A stretch of 64,000 nt of DNA from Flavobacterium sp. (GCA_029946065.1 JAQSDU010000014.1:799623-863622), one strand, 5' to 3'; shown: positions 39,852-50,590, numbered from the stretch's first letter. Notes: generated by a model from the sequence alone, not told the origin. A program made the numbers and translations.

Positions 39852-41290
39852 TAATTCCTGTTGATTTTATAATCCTGAAATGCTTTTAGAATCGCTTCCG
39901 AGAACAAATCGCCTTGTTTTTCATAGCCTGCTTTTGAATAATGTACGCGGTCGCCTGCCATCAATCCATTCCTAAAATTGCGATTTACGCCAAACAATCC
40001 GCCCAATTGCGAGTACATATCCCAAACGGTATAATTCCCATCAGTTGCGCCATCAATAATTTTTTTGGCGTAATCTGCTGCAAATACATTAGGATATTTG
40101 CGTTTGAAAAGCGATGGCGGTGGTGTAATAACCAAAATATTCACGTTCCCATTTTCTGCTTTTACCTTTTGGATAAAAATATCGAGTTGCTCCATATAAG
40201 CAGTAGCGGTCATCTTATCAAATGATTCATTCGTACCCAAAGCGATGACGACCAAATCCGGTTGAAGTGCTTTTAATTGCTCAAAGAACATTGGATATTT
40301 GTTGTAATCTGAGAATTTTGCGCCGTTAACGCCAATATTATGGTAGATGATTCCGGAGTTTTTATTTTCCAATACAACGCCGTTGAGTGCAAAAGAATTC
40401 TCGCTTTTATTTGGTAAAAGATAAATCCTATCAAGGCTTATATCGGTTTTGTAAGAATGAGTATTTTCGTCGGCATCCATCACAAGCGGAATAAATTCTG
40501 AACGTTGAACTGCCTTCTGTTGCATTTCATTCGTTGGAATTTTTAACGTTTTTCCGGCGCGAATTAAGTTCGATTTTAAGCGGTTGAGCCTTTTAATCTC
40601 AGCAATTGAAACATTGTATTTGTCGGCAATTTCAGAAATGGTCTGACCACTTTTTATTTTATGTGTGATTTTCTTAGGTACGTTCGAGGCTAAAGTAATA
40701 GTTCTTTTCGCAGTCGCAATGTCAAAACTATTAGCGTTATTTGGTGTAATAATTTTTATGGTATTGAATTCGTTGCCAACGACTTTCGTATTAAGTTCAA
40801 TGGCAAAATCATTTGATTTTGTATATAATGCGATGCCGCTCAAACCTACCGGACTTCCGTCAATCGGCGAAACAATGCGGTGGTTCTGCCATCCTAAATT
40901 AGATGAAAAGCGAATGTCCGAAGAGCCATTTGTACGCGCAAGACTGTGTGGAAAAATCAATCCACGTCCGCCGTTGCCGAAATATTGCTGTAAATTCTTG
41001 CGTACTTTATCCGTCATCAAATCTGCCTGAATATGAGAATCGCCAATGTGAACGATATTGATTTTCCGACCTTTTACAACAGGATTATTGCGATCCATAT
41101 CATACAATTTCTCAAAGAATGGAAGAATGGCATTTGGATTTTTGAGGCCGTTTTCCGGCAAAATAATTTCGGCAGTATCCACCATAACCGAATCGGTTTC
41201 AACGGCAATCGAATCCACAACCTGTGCGTGGTTTTTGATACTGAAAAACAGTAACAGCAATAGAAAATACCATTTATTCCTCATCTTCAT
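39851..41290 (-). CDS. SGNH/GDSL-type esterase with internal LysM domain
   Basis: NIVHIGDSHIQADLMTDKVR (Ser), VVIALGTNESFD, DRVHYSKAGYE (Asp-His); LysM KITHKIKSGQTISEIADKYNVSIAEIKRLNRLKSNLIRAGKTLKIP. Confidence 0.9.
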   Translation of the reverse strand: MKMRNKWYFLLLLLFFSIKNHAQVVDSIAVETDSVMVDTAEIILPENGLKNPNAILPFFEKLYDMDRNNPVVKGRKINIVHIGDSHIQADLMTDKVRKNLQQYFGNGGRGLIFPHSLARTNGSSDIRFSSNLGWQNHRIVSPIDGSPVGLSGIALYTKSNDFAIELNTKVVGNEFNTIKIITPNNANSFDIATAKRTITLASNVPKKITHKIKSGQTISEIADKYNVSIAEIKRLNRLKSNLIRAGKTLKIPTNEMQQKAVQRSEFIPLVMDADENTHSYKTDISLDRIYLLPNKSENSFALNGVVLENKNSGIIYHNIGVNGAKFSDYNKYPMFFEQLKALQPDLVVIALGTNESFDKMTATAYMEQLDIFIQKVKAENGNVNILVITPPPSLFKRKYPNVFAADYAKKIIDGATDGNYTVWDMYSQLGGLFGVNRNFRNGLMAGDRVHYSKAGYEKQGDLFSEAILKAFQDYKINRN

Positions 41291-42734
41291 TATTTTGCAT
41301 GATGCTGTCTGACTGCACCGGTTCTTCCGTATCGACTGGTTTTTTCTTTCTTAAACTTTTGTATTCCTCGTAACCTTGAGAAATTTGCGTGTAAAGCATT
41401 CCCGCCACTTTTTTGGCACCCCGGAAATTAAAATGTGTGTAATCTTTGTTCGCTAAAGGCGGATCTTCTTCGGCCCATTTGGTCATCGAGCCATCGCCGC
41501 CCATTAAAGTATAAAGGTTCACAAAACCTGATTTTGTCTTGATGGCATATCGCTTTTGCGAGTTAGAAAGCGGCACGACAGCAGAATCGGTTTTCATTTC
41601 CAAATCATATTTCGAGGCTTTATCAGCAGTAGAAATAATCAGGATGGAAACGCCCGGAAAACATTCGCGCAGGCGATTGACCGTTCGCGTCATGCTTTTG
41701 TCATACCAGCCGTAATCTTTTGTGCCGTAATTAAGGACGTTCGTTCCATAATGCAATACGATCAAATCGTAATCGAGTTTTTCTTGGAAAGCGCGCATCA
41801 GCGTAACATCGAATTTAGAAATCGGGATACCCGAATTACCACGTTGGGAGAAATTATCCACATGAACGCCTTTTCCATCATCGAAATTAAATCCGTAAAC
41901 CGGAATCGAATCGGCATCATGGAAATCGGCTTTTACACTTTTGATGCTATTTTGCGTTAGCACTAAAGTATTGAGGACATTATTTGGTGTGAGCTTTTTG
42001 CGAATCGTATCTTTTCCGATTTGATACGAAAGTACGCCACCTTTATTTTTAGAACTTCCGTAGAACAAAGTCGGATTATCGAGTGTTGAAGTGAATTTTC
42101 CGCTGTTCGCCTTAAATTTCACCCATTCTGTATGTGCGGTATCGTTGGCAAAAAATACGTGACCGTTAACCCCGAAAGGGCGAAGAGGATTTTTTACATT
42201 CAAATAAGACTGCATTTTCCAGTTTGGGGAGAATTGGTGTGTTACGGAACTTCTGGAAGCTGCCGATTCTGATGTAATCGATACAAATCCGACGCCTTTA
42301 CCGCCAAATTTTTCTTGAAAAGCAGTACGTAAATCCTGCACGATAAAATCGCCATCGGTCATAGAATCGCCAAAATATGCGATACGGACATTACCGGTTT
42401 TATTGGTTTCAAGCTGGTATAATTTCTCGAAAAACGGAATCAGGTATTGGTAACCTTTGTAATCATCGAAAGTTTCTTCTGGAAAAGTCACGCCGTTGGT
42501 TTCGTAGTAAACGATAGGCTGGTTGGCTAAAGTGTCGCCAATTCCCGCATTCATTGTGTCCTTTTCGGCCTCGTAAGCGTCGATGAGCATGCTGTCGATA
42601 AGGACGTTTTTGGTCGTTCCGGCTTTGTTGGAAAATATTTTCTTTGGTAAGACATTCTTCAATCCTAAAAAAAAGATTGCAGAGAGTAATATTATCAAAA
42701 AAGACTGAAAAAAATACGATTTACTTGTGTTCAC
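41274..42734 (-). CDS. SGNH/GDSL-type esterase, membrane-anchored
   Basis: N-terminal TM; RIAYFGDSMTDGDFIVQDLR, VLHYGTNVLNYGTKDYGWY, DYTHFNFRGAKKVA. Confidence 0.88.
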   Translation of the reverse strand: MNTSKSYFFQSFLIILLSAIFFLGLKNVLPKKIFSNKAGTTKNVLIDSMLIDAYEAEKDTMNAGIGDTLANQPIVYYETNGVTFPEETFDDYKGYQYLIPFFEKLYQLETNKTGNVRIAYFGDSMTDGDFIVQDLRTAFQEKFGGKGVGFVSITSESAASRSSVTHQFSPNWKMQSYLNVKNPLRPFGVNGHVFFANDTAHTEWVKFKANSGKFTSTLDNPTLFYGSSKNKGGVLSYQIGKDTIRKKLTPNNVLNTLVLTQNSIKSVKADFHDADSIPVYGFNFDDGKGVHVDNFSQRGNSGIPISKFDVTLMRAFQEKLDYDLIVLHYGTNVLNYGTKDYGWYDKSMTRTVNRLRECFPGVSILIISTADKASKYDLEMKTDSAVVPLSNSQKRYAIKTKSGFVNLYTLMGGDGSMTKWAEEDPPLANKDYTHFNFRGAKKVAGMLYTQISQGYEEYKSLRKKKPVDTEEPVQSDSIMQNNEDEE

Positions 42735-42759
42735 TTATGAATCTTGATTTAGCTGTGAA

Positions 42760-44538
42760 TTACATTCTTTCAGGCACCTGTATTCCCAACAACGCAAAAG
42801 CGGAAGCAATAGTATCGGCTACTTTTTTAGACAATTGCACACGGAAGATTTTCTCGTTCATTTTATCAGATCCTAAAATCGGAACCGCTTGATAAAACGA
42901 ATTATATTCTTTCACCAGATCATATACATAATTGGCAACCAGCGCCGGACTGTGGTTTTGTGCGGCATTTTGAATGATTTCCGGATACAATTCAAGTTGT
43001 TTGATGAGCTCTTTTTCTTTATCGTGTAAAACGATATTCTCGGCTAAAACATTGAAATCAAAATCGGCTTTCCTGATAATTGATTGGATTCTGGCGTAAG
43101 TATATTGTATAAAAGGACCCGTATTTCCTTGAAAATCAACAGATTCTTTTGGATCGAAAAGGATCCGCTTTTTCGGATCTACCTTTAATATATAGTATTT
43201 GAGTGCGCCAAGGCCGATTGTTTTGTATAAAACCGCTTTTTCTGCATTGGAATAACCGTCGAGTTTGCCTAGTTCCTCAGCGATTTTTTGGGCAGTTTCG
43301 GTCATTTCTGACATTAAATCATCAGCGTCAACAACGGTTCCTTCGCGGCTTTTCATTTTTCCGGAAGGAAGATCGACCATGCCGTAGGATAGGTGAAAAA
43401 GGTTTGCTGCCCAGTCGAAGCCGAGTTTTTTCAAAATTAGAAATAAAACCTTGAAGTGATAATCTTGCTCATTGCCGACGGTATAAACCATTCCCCCGAC
43501 ATCCGGATAATCTTTGACACGCTGTATGGCCGTGCCAATATCTTGGGTCATATAAACGGCGGTACCATCTGAACGCAAGACAATTTTACGATCTAATCCA
43601 TCTTCTGTGAGGTCAATCCAAACAGAACCATCGGGATCTTTTTCGAAAATTCCTTTTTCTAAACCAAACTGTACAACTTCTTTTCCCAGAAGGTAAGTGT
43701 TACTTTCGTAGTAATAAGAATCAAAATTTACTCCTATATTATTATAGGTCTGTTCGAAACCGGCATAAACCCAATTGTTCATTTTATTCCAAAGTGCGAG
43801 GACCTCTGGTTTTCCAGCTTCCCAGTTTAAAAGCATTTGTTGGGCTTCGAGCATGATTGGTGCTGCTTTTTTGGCTTCTTCCTCGGATTTTCCTTCAGCA
43901 ACTAATTCGCTTATTTGTTTTTTGTATTCTTTGTCGAAAGCGACATAGAAATCCCCAACGAGTTTGTCTCCTTTTAAACCAGTTGATTCTGGGGTTTGTC
44001 CGTTGCCGAATTTTTCCCAAGCAATCATCGATTTACAGATGTGAATACCGCGATCGTTGATAATTTGTGTTTTATAGACTTTTTTGCCCGATGCTTTTAT
44101 GATTTCGGCAACCGAATAACCTAATAATACATTACGAACGTGTCCTAAATGCAGTGGTTTGTTGGTATTTGGTGAAGAATATTCGACCATCATTGCCTTT
44201 TCATCCGCTTTGACGTCAACAAAACCGAATTTTTCGTTGGTTTTTATTTTGTTGAAAAAATCAAGATAGTATTTATCGGAGATTACAATATTTAAAAAGC
44301 CGGAAACTACGTTAAAACGGCTGACTTCATCAACATTATCAACCAAGTATTGTCCGATTTTATTGCCAAGTTCGACGGGATTGCTTTTGATTTGTTTGAG
44401 CAGCGGGAAAATAACCATGGTAATATCGCCTTCGAAATCGCGTCGTGTGGCTTGGAACTCAATTTTATCGATTGTCGTACCAAACAAAACACTAATTGCG
44501 TTTGTGATTTCGGGAGTAAGAATGGCGGTGAGTGACAT
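42760..44538 (-). CDS. argS: Arginyl-tRNA synthetase
   Basis: VEYSSPNTNKPLHLGHVRNVLLG (HIGH), GMVDLPSGKMKSREGTVV. Confidence 0.97.
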   Translation of the reverse strand: MSLTAILTPEITNAISVLFGTTIDKIEFQATRRDFEGDITMVIFPLLKQIKSNPVELGNKIGQYLVDNVDEVSRFNVVSGFLNIVISDKYYLDFFNKIKTNEKFGFVDVKADEKAMMVEYSSPNTNKPLHLGHVRNVLLGYSVAEIIKASGKKVYKTQIINDRGIHICKSMIAWEKFGNGQTPESTGLKGDKLVGDFYVAFDKEYKKQISELVAEGKSEEEAKKAAPIMLEAQQMLLNWEAGKPEVLALWNKMNNWVYAGFEQTYNNIGVNFDSYYYESNTYLLGKEVVQFGLEKGIFEKDPDGSVWIDLTEDGLDRKIVLRSDGTAVYMTQDIGTAIQRVKDYPDVGGMVYTVGNEQDYHFKVLFLILKKLGFDWAANLFHLSYGMVDLPSGKMKSREGTVVDADDLMSEMTETAQKIAEELGKLDGYSNAEKAVLYKTIGLGALKYYILKVDPKKRILFDPKESVDFQGNTGPFIQYTYARIQSIIRKADFDFNVLAENIVLHDKEKELIKQLELYPEIIQNAAQNHSPALVANYVYDLVKEYNSFYQAVPILGSDKMNEKIFRVQLSKKVADTIASAFALLGIQVPERM

Positions 44539-44557
44539 GGTCTAAATTTTAAAAGCG

Positions 44558-44565
44558 CAAAGATA
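44558..44565 (-). promoter_or_regulatory. -7 element TATCTTTG upstream of argS
   Basis: caaagata on + strand, 20 nt before the start codon. Confidence 0.5.
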
Positions 44566-44720
44566 ATTGTAATTCCGTAATATGGATAAGAAAGTTAATT
44601 AATTAGCTACGAAAAGTAGGGTAAACATAAAATTAAACTGTTATTTAAGAGATTTCCGCAGCTTTATAAATTAGTTAACATGATTTTATGAAATTTAGGA
44701 GATATTTATAAAATAATTAT

Positions 44721-44728
44721 TATGTTTG
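44721..44728 (+). promoter_or_regulatory. -7 element TATGTTTG upstream of large adhesin-like gene
   Basis: Matches TAnnTTTG; a second candidate TAATTTTG lies at 44740-44747. Confidence 0.4.
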
Positions 44729-44752
44729 TTACCTTAAAATAATTTTGAAAAA

Positions 44753-47700
44753 ATGAAAAAGATCTTTATTTTTCTACTGTTGACGGTTTGTTTTAGTGGT
44801 TTTTCACAAGGTGTTGTCATTGATGGAAGCACCTACACACCAGACCAACTTGTTAATCAGATTCTTATCAATTCACCCTGTGTTTCAGGCACTAACGTAC
44901 AAGCAACTACGGGTACAACTTTTGGTTCTACTAATGGTATTGGTTATTTTACCAACAGCAATCCTAACTTTCCGTTTGCGAAAGGTGTTGTATTGACAAC
45001 TGGAAATGTGTTGGGCGTTCCAAGCCCGAATAATACTGTATTGAGTGACGGTTCAGCCACATGGCCTGGAGACACTGCCCTTGAGACTATTTTAGCGACA
45101 CAAGGTGTGAATGTAGTATCAAAAAATGCAACTGTTCTTGAGTTTGACTTTATTCCGTCAACGGCAAGTTTTGATTTTTCATTTATTTTTGCTTCCGAAG
45201 AATATGGACAAGGACAATGTAGTTTTTCTGATGCTTTTGCCTTTTTACTTACGCCAGTTTCTCCTACTCCCGGTCCAACTCAAAATATTGCGGTAATTAA
45301 CGGTAATACACCTATTTCTGTTGAAACCATCAGAGATATCGCAAATAATCCTAACTGTCCTTCTGCTAATGCTGCTTTTTTTGGCGCCTATAACGGCCCA
45401 GGATTTGGTCCTGCCATTAACTTCAACGGGCAAACTGTTGAATTGAATGCCCATGCTGATGTCGTTATTGGACAAACCTACCACATTAAGCTGGTCATTG
45501 CCGATGGTGGTAATAATACAGAATACGATTCTGCTATCTTTTTGGAGGCCAACAGTTTTAATATTGGTCAGGATATTTTACCTGCTGACATTCAACTTTG
45601 TTCTAATGATCCACTTCCTACAATCACTACACAGCCGATTCCTGTTCCAACCACTTATGTGTGGACCGAAGTTATTGGCAATACTTTGACACCTTTAGTT
45701 CCTGCTCAAACCGGCTCGTCTTTGAATCTTGCCAATTTAACGACACCTCCCGGAGAAGGAGTACATACTTACAACCTAAATTATGTACGCCAAGGTTGCG
45801 AGGCGGTTGATAACCAGATTGTAGTTACAATCTATCCTCCGGTTAATGCATTGGCGACTGTTCCTCCTATTTACGTTTGTAATTCTGGAGCACCATCTTA
45901 CAGTGTCGATTTAACTAAAAACACTACAATCATATTAAACAATAATACGCCTACAAATACTTCAGATGATTTACCGGCAACTACAAGTATTGCTTATTTT
46001 GATACTGCTGCGAATGCGAATGCCAATGGCAGTACAGGAAATCTTGGAAATACCTACACGTTGCTTAGTACAGACAGTGGTAAAATTATTTATGCTAGAA
46101 TCCAATCTGCGGGATCACCTTGTTACGCTGTAAGACCGTTTGCTTTGAATATTGTAGCAAGCCCTTTAATCGCAGCGACTCCTGCTAATATCACACTTTG
46201 CGCCAGAAACTTAACAGACCCACAACCTTTAGCTAATTTCCCGCTGACTCCAGTAAAAACCGCAGTGTTAGGAAGTCAAGATCCATCTTATAATATTGTA
46301 AGTTTCTATTCTTCAGCTGCTCTTGCCGCTGCTGGAGTGCCCGGAACGGCTTTTACTACTTCTGCCCCTTTAAACCTAACGACCATCACAAGGGTCTTAC
46401 ATATCAGGGTGGCGAATATTTCAAATCCAAGTTGCTATGTGTTAACCTCTATCCAGCTTACTGTCGTTCCATTGCCTCAAGTTGATATTTTACCAGACGT
46501 TGTTGTTTGTGGCTGTTATACACTTCCTCCATTAACTTATTCTGGATCAGGTTATTATACTGCTGCCAATGGCGTAGGCCCTTTAGCCGTAGGAGCTCAA
46601 ATATGTACTACACAAAATATTTACATCTACAATAACAACGGTACTTGTAGCGGGCAAGATACATTTAAGGTTACAAAATCTGATTTACCCGCGATAGCTC
46701 CTGCGTCCGGAACATTTTGTACACAATATGCGCTACCTTCTCTTCCATACGGAACTTATTATGAATTTCCAGGAGGTCCTACCGCAGTTGGAAATGCTGG
46801 AGGACCATTTACCGGACCAGTAACAACAAATAAAACATTATATGTTTACTTTGAAGACACTTCTGTTACACCTTCTTGTGTTCAGGAACAGTCATTTACC
46901 ATTACTATCATACCATTTGTGCCTTTGCAACAATCTGATTATCCTAACCAGTTTGGTTGTACTTCCTATACACTACCTGTTATCGCTGGTGTCACCTATT
47001 ATACTGGCCCTAACAAAGGGTTGCCTATCATAACTGGATCAATCTCCTCACCTGTTACACAAAAAGTAGTATATGCCTATAAGGAAACTGGTACAACACC
47101 TCTAAACTGTAGTTCTGAGGTAAGTTTTACTGTGTTTATTGGCGCTGCACAAATTGTGACGCCTGCCGATGTTGAGTCTTGTACGGCTTATACATTACCT
47201 CCGCTTACAGTAGGTCAATATTTTAACGGACCAGGTGCAACAGGTGGTTCTCCAACAGTCATCAATAGTGGAGAACAAGATGTTTATATTTCTGTCCCGG
47301 GTCAGCCATGTGTTAATGATGTACATTTTCACGTTAAGATTTCAATTCCTGTATTGCCAACATTCCCTAACATCGGTCCATTGTGTGACATTTATTATCT
47401 CCCAAATCCAAACCACACTGGTCATTATTATACCCAACCGGGAGGTTTAGGAACAGAACTCAACCAAGGCGATCCAATCATTGGCCAAGGGATACATACG
47501 CTCTATTTCTATGATGTGCTTCCAAGCGATAGCACTTGTTTTGTTGAGGCAAGCTTTACGGTGGAGATATTCAATTCACCACCTATCGATGCAAAACCCG
47601 TAGAAGTTATTCAATGTAATTCATGCTATACACTTGACGACCTTGTTAATGGAGAATATTATATGTTAGCAGGTGGCCCAACTACCCCAGGCAACACATT

Positions 47701-50590
47701 GCTCGCACCTGGAACACAAATTTGCACTCCCGGCACAACACCAATCTATATATATTCGGGCGCTACCTCTCCAAATACATGCTTTCAAGAATATAGTATT
47801 GACATTGTTATTGTAAGCACGACCGTTAACGACATTGCCGATGTTTATGCTTGTAACAGTTATACTTTGCCGACTATTGTAGGTAATGGCGATTATTATG
47901 AATTACCAGGCGGACCAGATATTTTCGGTGGCAATACACTTGTTCCGGAATTGACTGTGTTAACTCCTGTTAATAATTCAACTGTTTATACCAAAACTTT
48001 TTATGTATATGCACAAGACAACAATAGGGTTGCTTGTTCCGATGAGGATGCGTTTACGGTTACTATTTACCCAACTCCGGTTATTTCACCTATTGTTCCT
48101 AATCCTGTTATTGCATGTGACAGTTATACGTTACCAGCATACAATACTTTTACCACAACTCCAGCCAATGCAGTAAACCATTATTATACTTTACCAGGTG
48201 GTAGTGCTGTCGCTGGCAACATTGAAAGATTTCCTGGTTATGTAGTAAATAGTGACACGACAATATATGTTGTCGCTCAGGTTGGAGATGCAAACATCAC
48301 TTGTTTTGACGAAGAGCCTTTGGCAATTGACATCAATGCTACGCCAGTTTTAGTTCCTGCAGAAATGCAAAACAAAACTGCTTGTGATTCTTATGTCTTG
48401 CCTGCTTTAACTGTTGGAAATTATTATAACGGACCTAATGGAACTGGCGGGCTTCTTGCTAACCTTACCATCACCGGTGCTGGGCCCCATACTATTTATG
48501 CTTATGCTGAGACAGCAACTACGCCTAATTGTACCGTTAGTGGTACCTTTACAGTAACTATTACTGACTCGCCAGTGATCAGCCCGATTACTCCGATAGT
48601 AGCTTGTGATACGTATACGCTTCCTGCTTATAGTGATCCAATGTTTACTTCAACCGGAGCACCTATAACGCATTTTTACACACTCCCTGGCGGACCAACA
48701 ATTCCTGGCGGTAACCCGGAAAAACTTCCAAGTACTGCCATAACAGCTTTAGGAACAACAACATTGTACGCCTATGCTGAAACTGGGACAACACCTAATT
48801 GTTTTGACGAAGAACCGTTTACGATTACAATCAGTGCAACACCAGTATTTTTGGCAACAGAAATCGATACTGAAAACCATTGCGATACTTATACTTTACC
48901 AGCATTGAGCACCGGTAATTATTACAATGGCCCTAATGGAACCGGCGGACTTCTTGCTAACCTTACCATTACTGCATTAGGCGCTACCAATGTCTATGTA
49001 TATTCGGAAAGCCCTTTGAATGCGAACTGTAATGTATCTGCAACATTTGTTGTAAATATTACCGCTACTCCAGTTATAGCTGCTGCAGATATTGCTACGG
49101 TGAATGCTTGTAATGATTATACATTGCCGGCACTTAGCACTACTGCTACTTCAGTTGATTATTACACTGGTCCAAATGGATCGGGTACTTTAATAGCTGC
49201 GGGTACAAATTATACAACCAATCAGGCGATTTATGTGCATGCCGTTAACGGTACTGCCCCGAATACTTGTGTTAGCGATGCACTATTGACCATCAATATC
49301 TATAATGTTGATGAAGCCGTTGATGCAACTGTTTGTGGTTCATATATCTTACCGGCACTTGTTGTTCCGGGCGCAGGATATTATACTTCACCAAACGGTG
49401 CCGGTCCAATTGCTGCAGGTAGTACCTACTCAAATACTCCTGGTATATATACGCTTTATGTATATGGCACCAATCCTGCTGGGACATGTACAGATGAAAG
49501 TACTTTTACAGTGACTATCAATGATAATCCAACAGCGACAATGCCTTCATTAACACAAACTACGGTTTGCGACAGTGACGGTGTTAACGACAATACAACA
49601 CTTATAGATTACGATGCGCTGACTGCAACCATCTTAGGAACCCAAAGCCCAGCTACATACGCCGTGACCTATTACCCTACATTTCCTCAGGCAATAAATC
49701 AAACTGGCGCTTATGTAACCGATAACGGTACAAATCTAGATTATGCCGACAGTCAGATATTTGCGGTAGTTACCAACATTGCAACACCGCTTTGTTTTAC
49801 ACCTATACAAATTGACTTCACAGTAGTGCCAAAACCAGAATCTGATCCACTATCGGGTGTGATTTGTGTTGATGGGCCTACAGGTCAAATTACTCCGGAA
49901 ACAATCGTTAGTGGATTCAGTTCTTCTATTTATAACTTTACCTGGACCAACTCTGATGGTATTGTGGTGAGTACTGCTCCTAATTTCACACCAGTAGAAG
50001 CCGGTATTTATACCTTAATAGTAAGTGCTTATGTTAATGGAATCACTGGCTGTGATTCAGATCCTATACTTGTGACTGTTACGCAATCGCTAATACCACG
50101 TGCCGAAGATATCAGTTTTGAAACTACAGGTTGGTTTACTAATTTCCAAACGTTGACTGTAATTTACAATGGCGATACATCCAACCTTCTTTATTCATTA
50201 GACGGTCAGGAGCCGCAAACTGGCAACGTATTTACTGGTTTGGATTCAGGTCCACATGAAATTACCGTAATTGATATTAATGGTTGTGGCGATGCAATGT
50301 TGCCGATTCCTATACAGATGGTCAACAGTCCTGCGTTTTTTACTCCAAATGGCGATGGCATTAATGACACTTGGAAAATTCCAGTTGTGTCTGATTTACC
50401 TGGCGTAAGATTGTTCATCTATGACCGATACGGTAAATTATTGAAACAATTACAAGTCAGTCAAGATTGGGATGGAAAATTCAATGGAAGTGAATTACCA
50501 GCAGACGATTATTGGTTTACCGTAAATTATGTAGATCCGTTAACCGGATTACCAAAAGAATACAAATCTCACTTCTCTTTAATCAGATAA
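44753..50590 (+). CDS. Large secreted T9SS cargo: choice-of-anchor L-like N-terminus, 13 Cys-containing repeat modules, type-B gliding-motility-associated sorting domain
   Basis: Signal peptide; LDTLVNQILINSPCVSGTN-type/FIFASEEYGQGQCSFSDAFAFLL; modules of CxxYTLP...YYxGPxGxG...IYxYxxx...C...FTVTI; C-term FFTPNGDGINDTWKIP...VRLFIYDRYGKLLKQL...WDGKFNGSELPADDYWFTV. Confidence 0.93.
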   Translation: MKKIFIFLLLTVCFSGFSQGVVIDGSTYTPDQLVNQILINSPCVSGTNVQATTGTTFGSTNGIGYFTNSNPNFPFAKGVVLTTGNVLGVPSPNNTVLSDGSATWPGDTALETILATQGVNVVSKNATVLEFDFIPSTASFDFSFIFASEEYGQGQCSFSDAFAFLLTPVSPTPGPTQNIAVINGNTPISVETIRDIANNPNCPSANAAFFGAYNGPGFGPAINFNGQTVELNAHADVVIGQTYHIKLVIADGGNNTEYDSAIFLEANSFNIGQDILPADIQLCSNDPLPTITTQPIPVPTTYVWTEVIGNTLTPLVPAQTGSSLNLANLTTPPGEGVHTYNLNYVRQGCEAVDNQIVVTIYPPVNALATVPPIYVCNSGAPSYSVDLTKNTTIILNNNTPTNTSDDLPATTSIAYFDTAANANANGSTGNLGNTYTLLSTDSGKIIYARIQSAGSPCYAVRPFALNIVASPLIAATPANITLCARNLTDPQPLANFPLTPVKTAVLGSQDPSYNIVSFYSSAALAAAGVPGTAFTTSAPLNLTTITRVLHIRVANISNPSCYVLTSIQLTVVPLPQVDILPDVVVCGCYTLPPLTYSGSGYYTAANGVGPLAVGAQICTTQNIYIYNNNGTCSGQDTFKVTKSDLPAIAPASGTFCTQYALPSLPYGTYYEFPGGPTAVGNAGGPFTGPVTTNKTLYVYFEDTSVTPSCVQEQSFTITIIPFVPLQQSDYPNQFGCTSYTLPVIAGVTYYTGPNKGLPIITGSISSPVTQKVVYAYKETGTTPLNCSSEVSFTVFIGAAQIVTPADVESCTAYTLPPLTVGQYFNGPGATGGSPTVINSGEQDVYISVPGQPCVNDVHFHVKISIPVLPTFPNIGPLCDIYYLPNPNHTGHYYTQPGGLGTELNQGDPIIGQGIHTLYFYDVLPSDSTCFVEASFTVEIFNSPPIDAKPVEVIQCNSCYTLDDLVNGEYYMLAGGPTTPGNTLLAPGTQICTPGTTPIYIYSGATSPNTCFQEYSIDIVIVSTTVNDIADVYACNSYTLPTIVGNGDYYELPGGPDIFGGNTLVPELTVLTPVNNSTVYTKTFYVYAQDNNRVACSDEDAFTVTIYPTPVISPIVPNPVIACDSYTLPAYNTFTTTPANAVNHYYTLPGGSAVAGNIERFPGYVVNSDTTIYVVAQVGDANITCFDEEPLAIDINATPVLVPAEMQNKTACDSYVLPALTVGNYYNGPNGTGGLLANLTITGAGPHTIYAYAETATTPNCTVSGTFTVTITDSPVISPITPIVACDTYTLPAYSDPMFTSTGAPITHFYTLPGGPTIPGGNPEKLPSTAITALGTTTLYAYAETGTTPNCFDEEPFTITISATPVFLATEIDTENHCDTYTLPALSTGNYYNGPNGTGGLLANLTITALGATNVYVYSESPLNANCNVSATFVVNITATPVIAAADIATVNACNDYTLPALSTTATSVDYYTGPNGSGTLIAAGTNYTTNQAIYVHAVNGTAPNTCVSDALLTINIYNVDEAVDATVCGSYILPALVVPGAGYYTSPNGAGPIAAGSTYSNTPGIYTLYVYGTNPAGTCTDESTFTVTINDNPTATMPSLTQTTVCDSDGVNDNTTLIDYDALTATILGTQSPATYAVTYYPTFPQAINQTGAYVTDNGTNLDYADSQIFAVVTNIATPLCFTPIQIDFTVVPKPESDPLSGVICVDGPTGQITPETIVSGFSSSIYNFTWTNSDGIVVSTAPNFTPVEAGIYTLIVSAYVNGITGCDSDPILVTVTQSLIPRAEDISFETTGWFTNFQTLTVIYNGDTSNLLYSLDGQEPQTGNVFTGLDSGPHEITVIDINGCGDAMLPIPIQMVNSPAFFTPNGDGINDTWKIPVVSDLPGVRLFIYDRYGKLLKQLQVSQDWDGKFNGSELPADDYWFTVNYVDPLTGLPKEYKSHFSLIR
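46501..49520 (+). repeat. 13 tandem Cys-x-x-Tyr-Thr-Leu-Pro protein modules (coding repeat)
   Basis: Read from translated ORF; near-identical DNA at ~48430-48475 and ~48930-48975 (ggnccnaatggaacnggcggncttcttgctaaccttaccat). Confidence 0.85.

Noticed and set aside
41556-41960. 134-aa plus-strand ORF
   Set aside because: Antisense to the SGNH hydrolase gene with no independent support.
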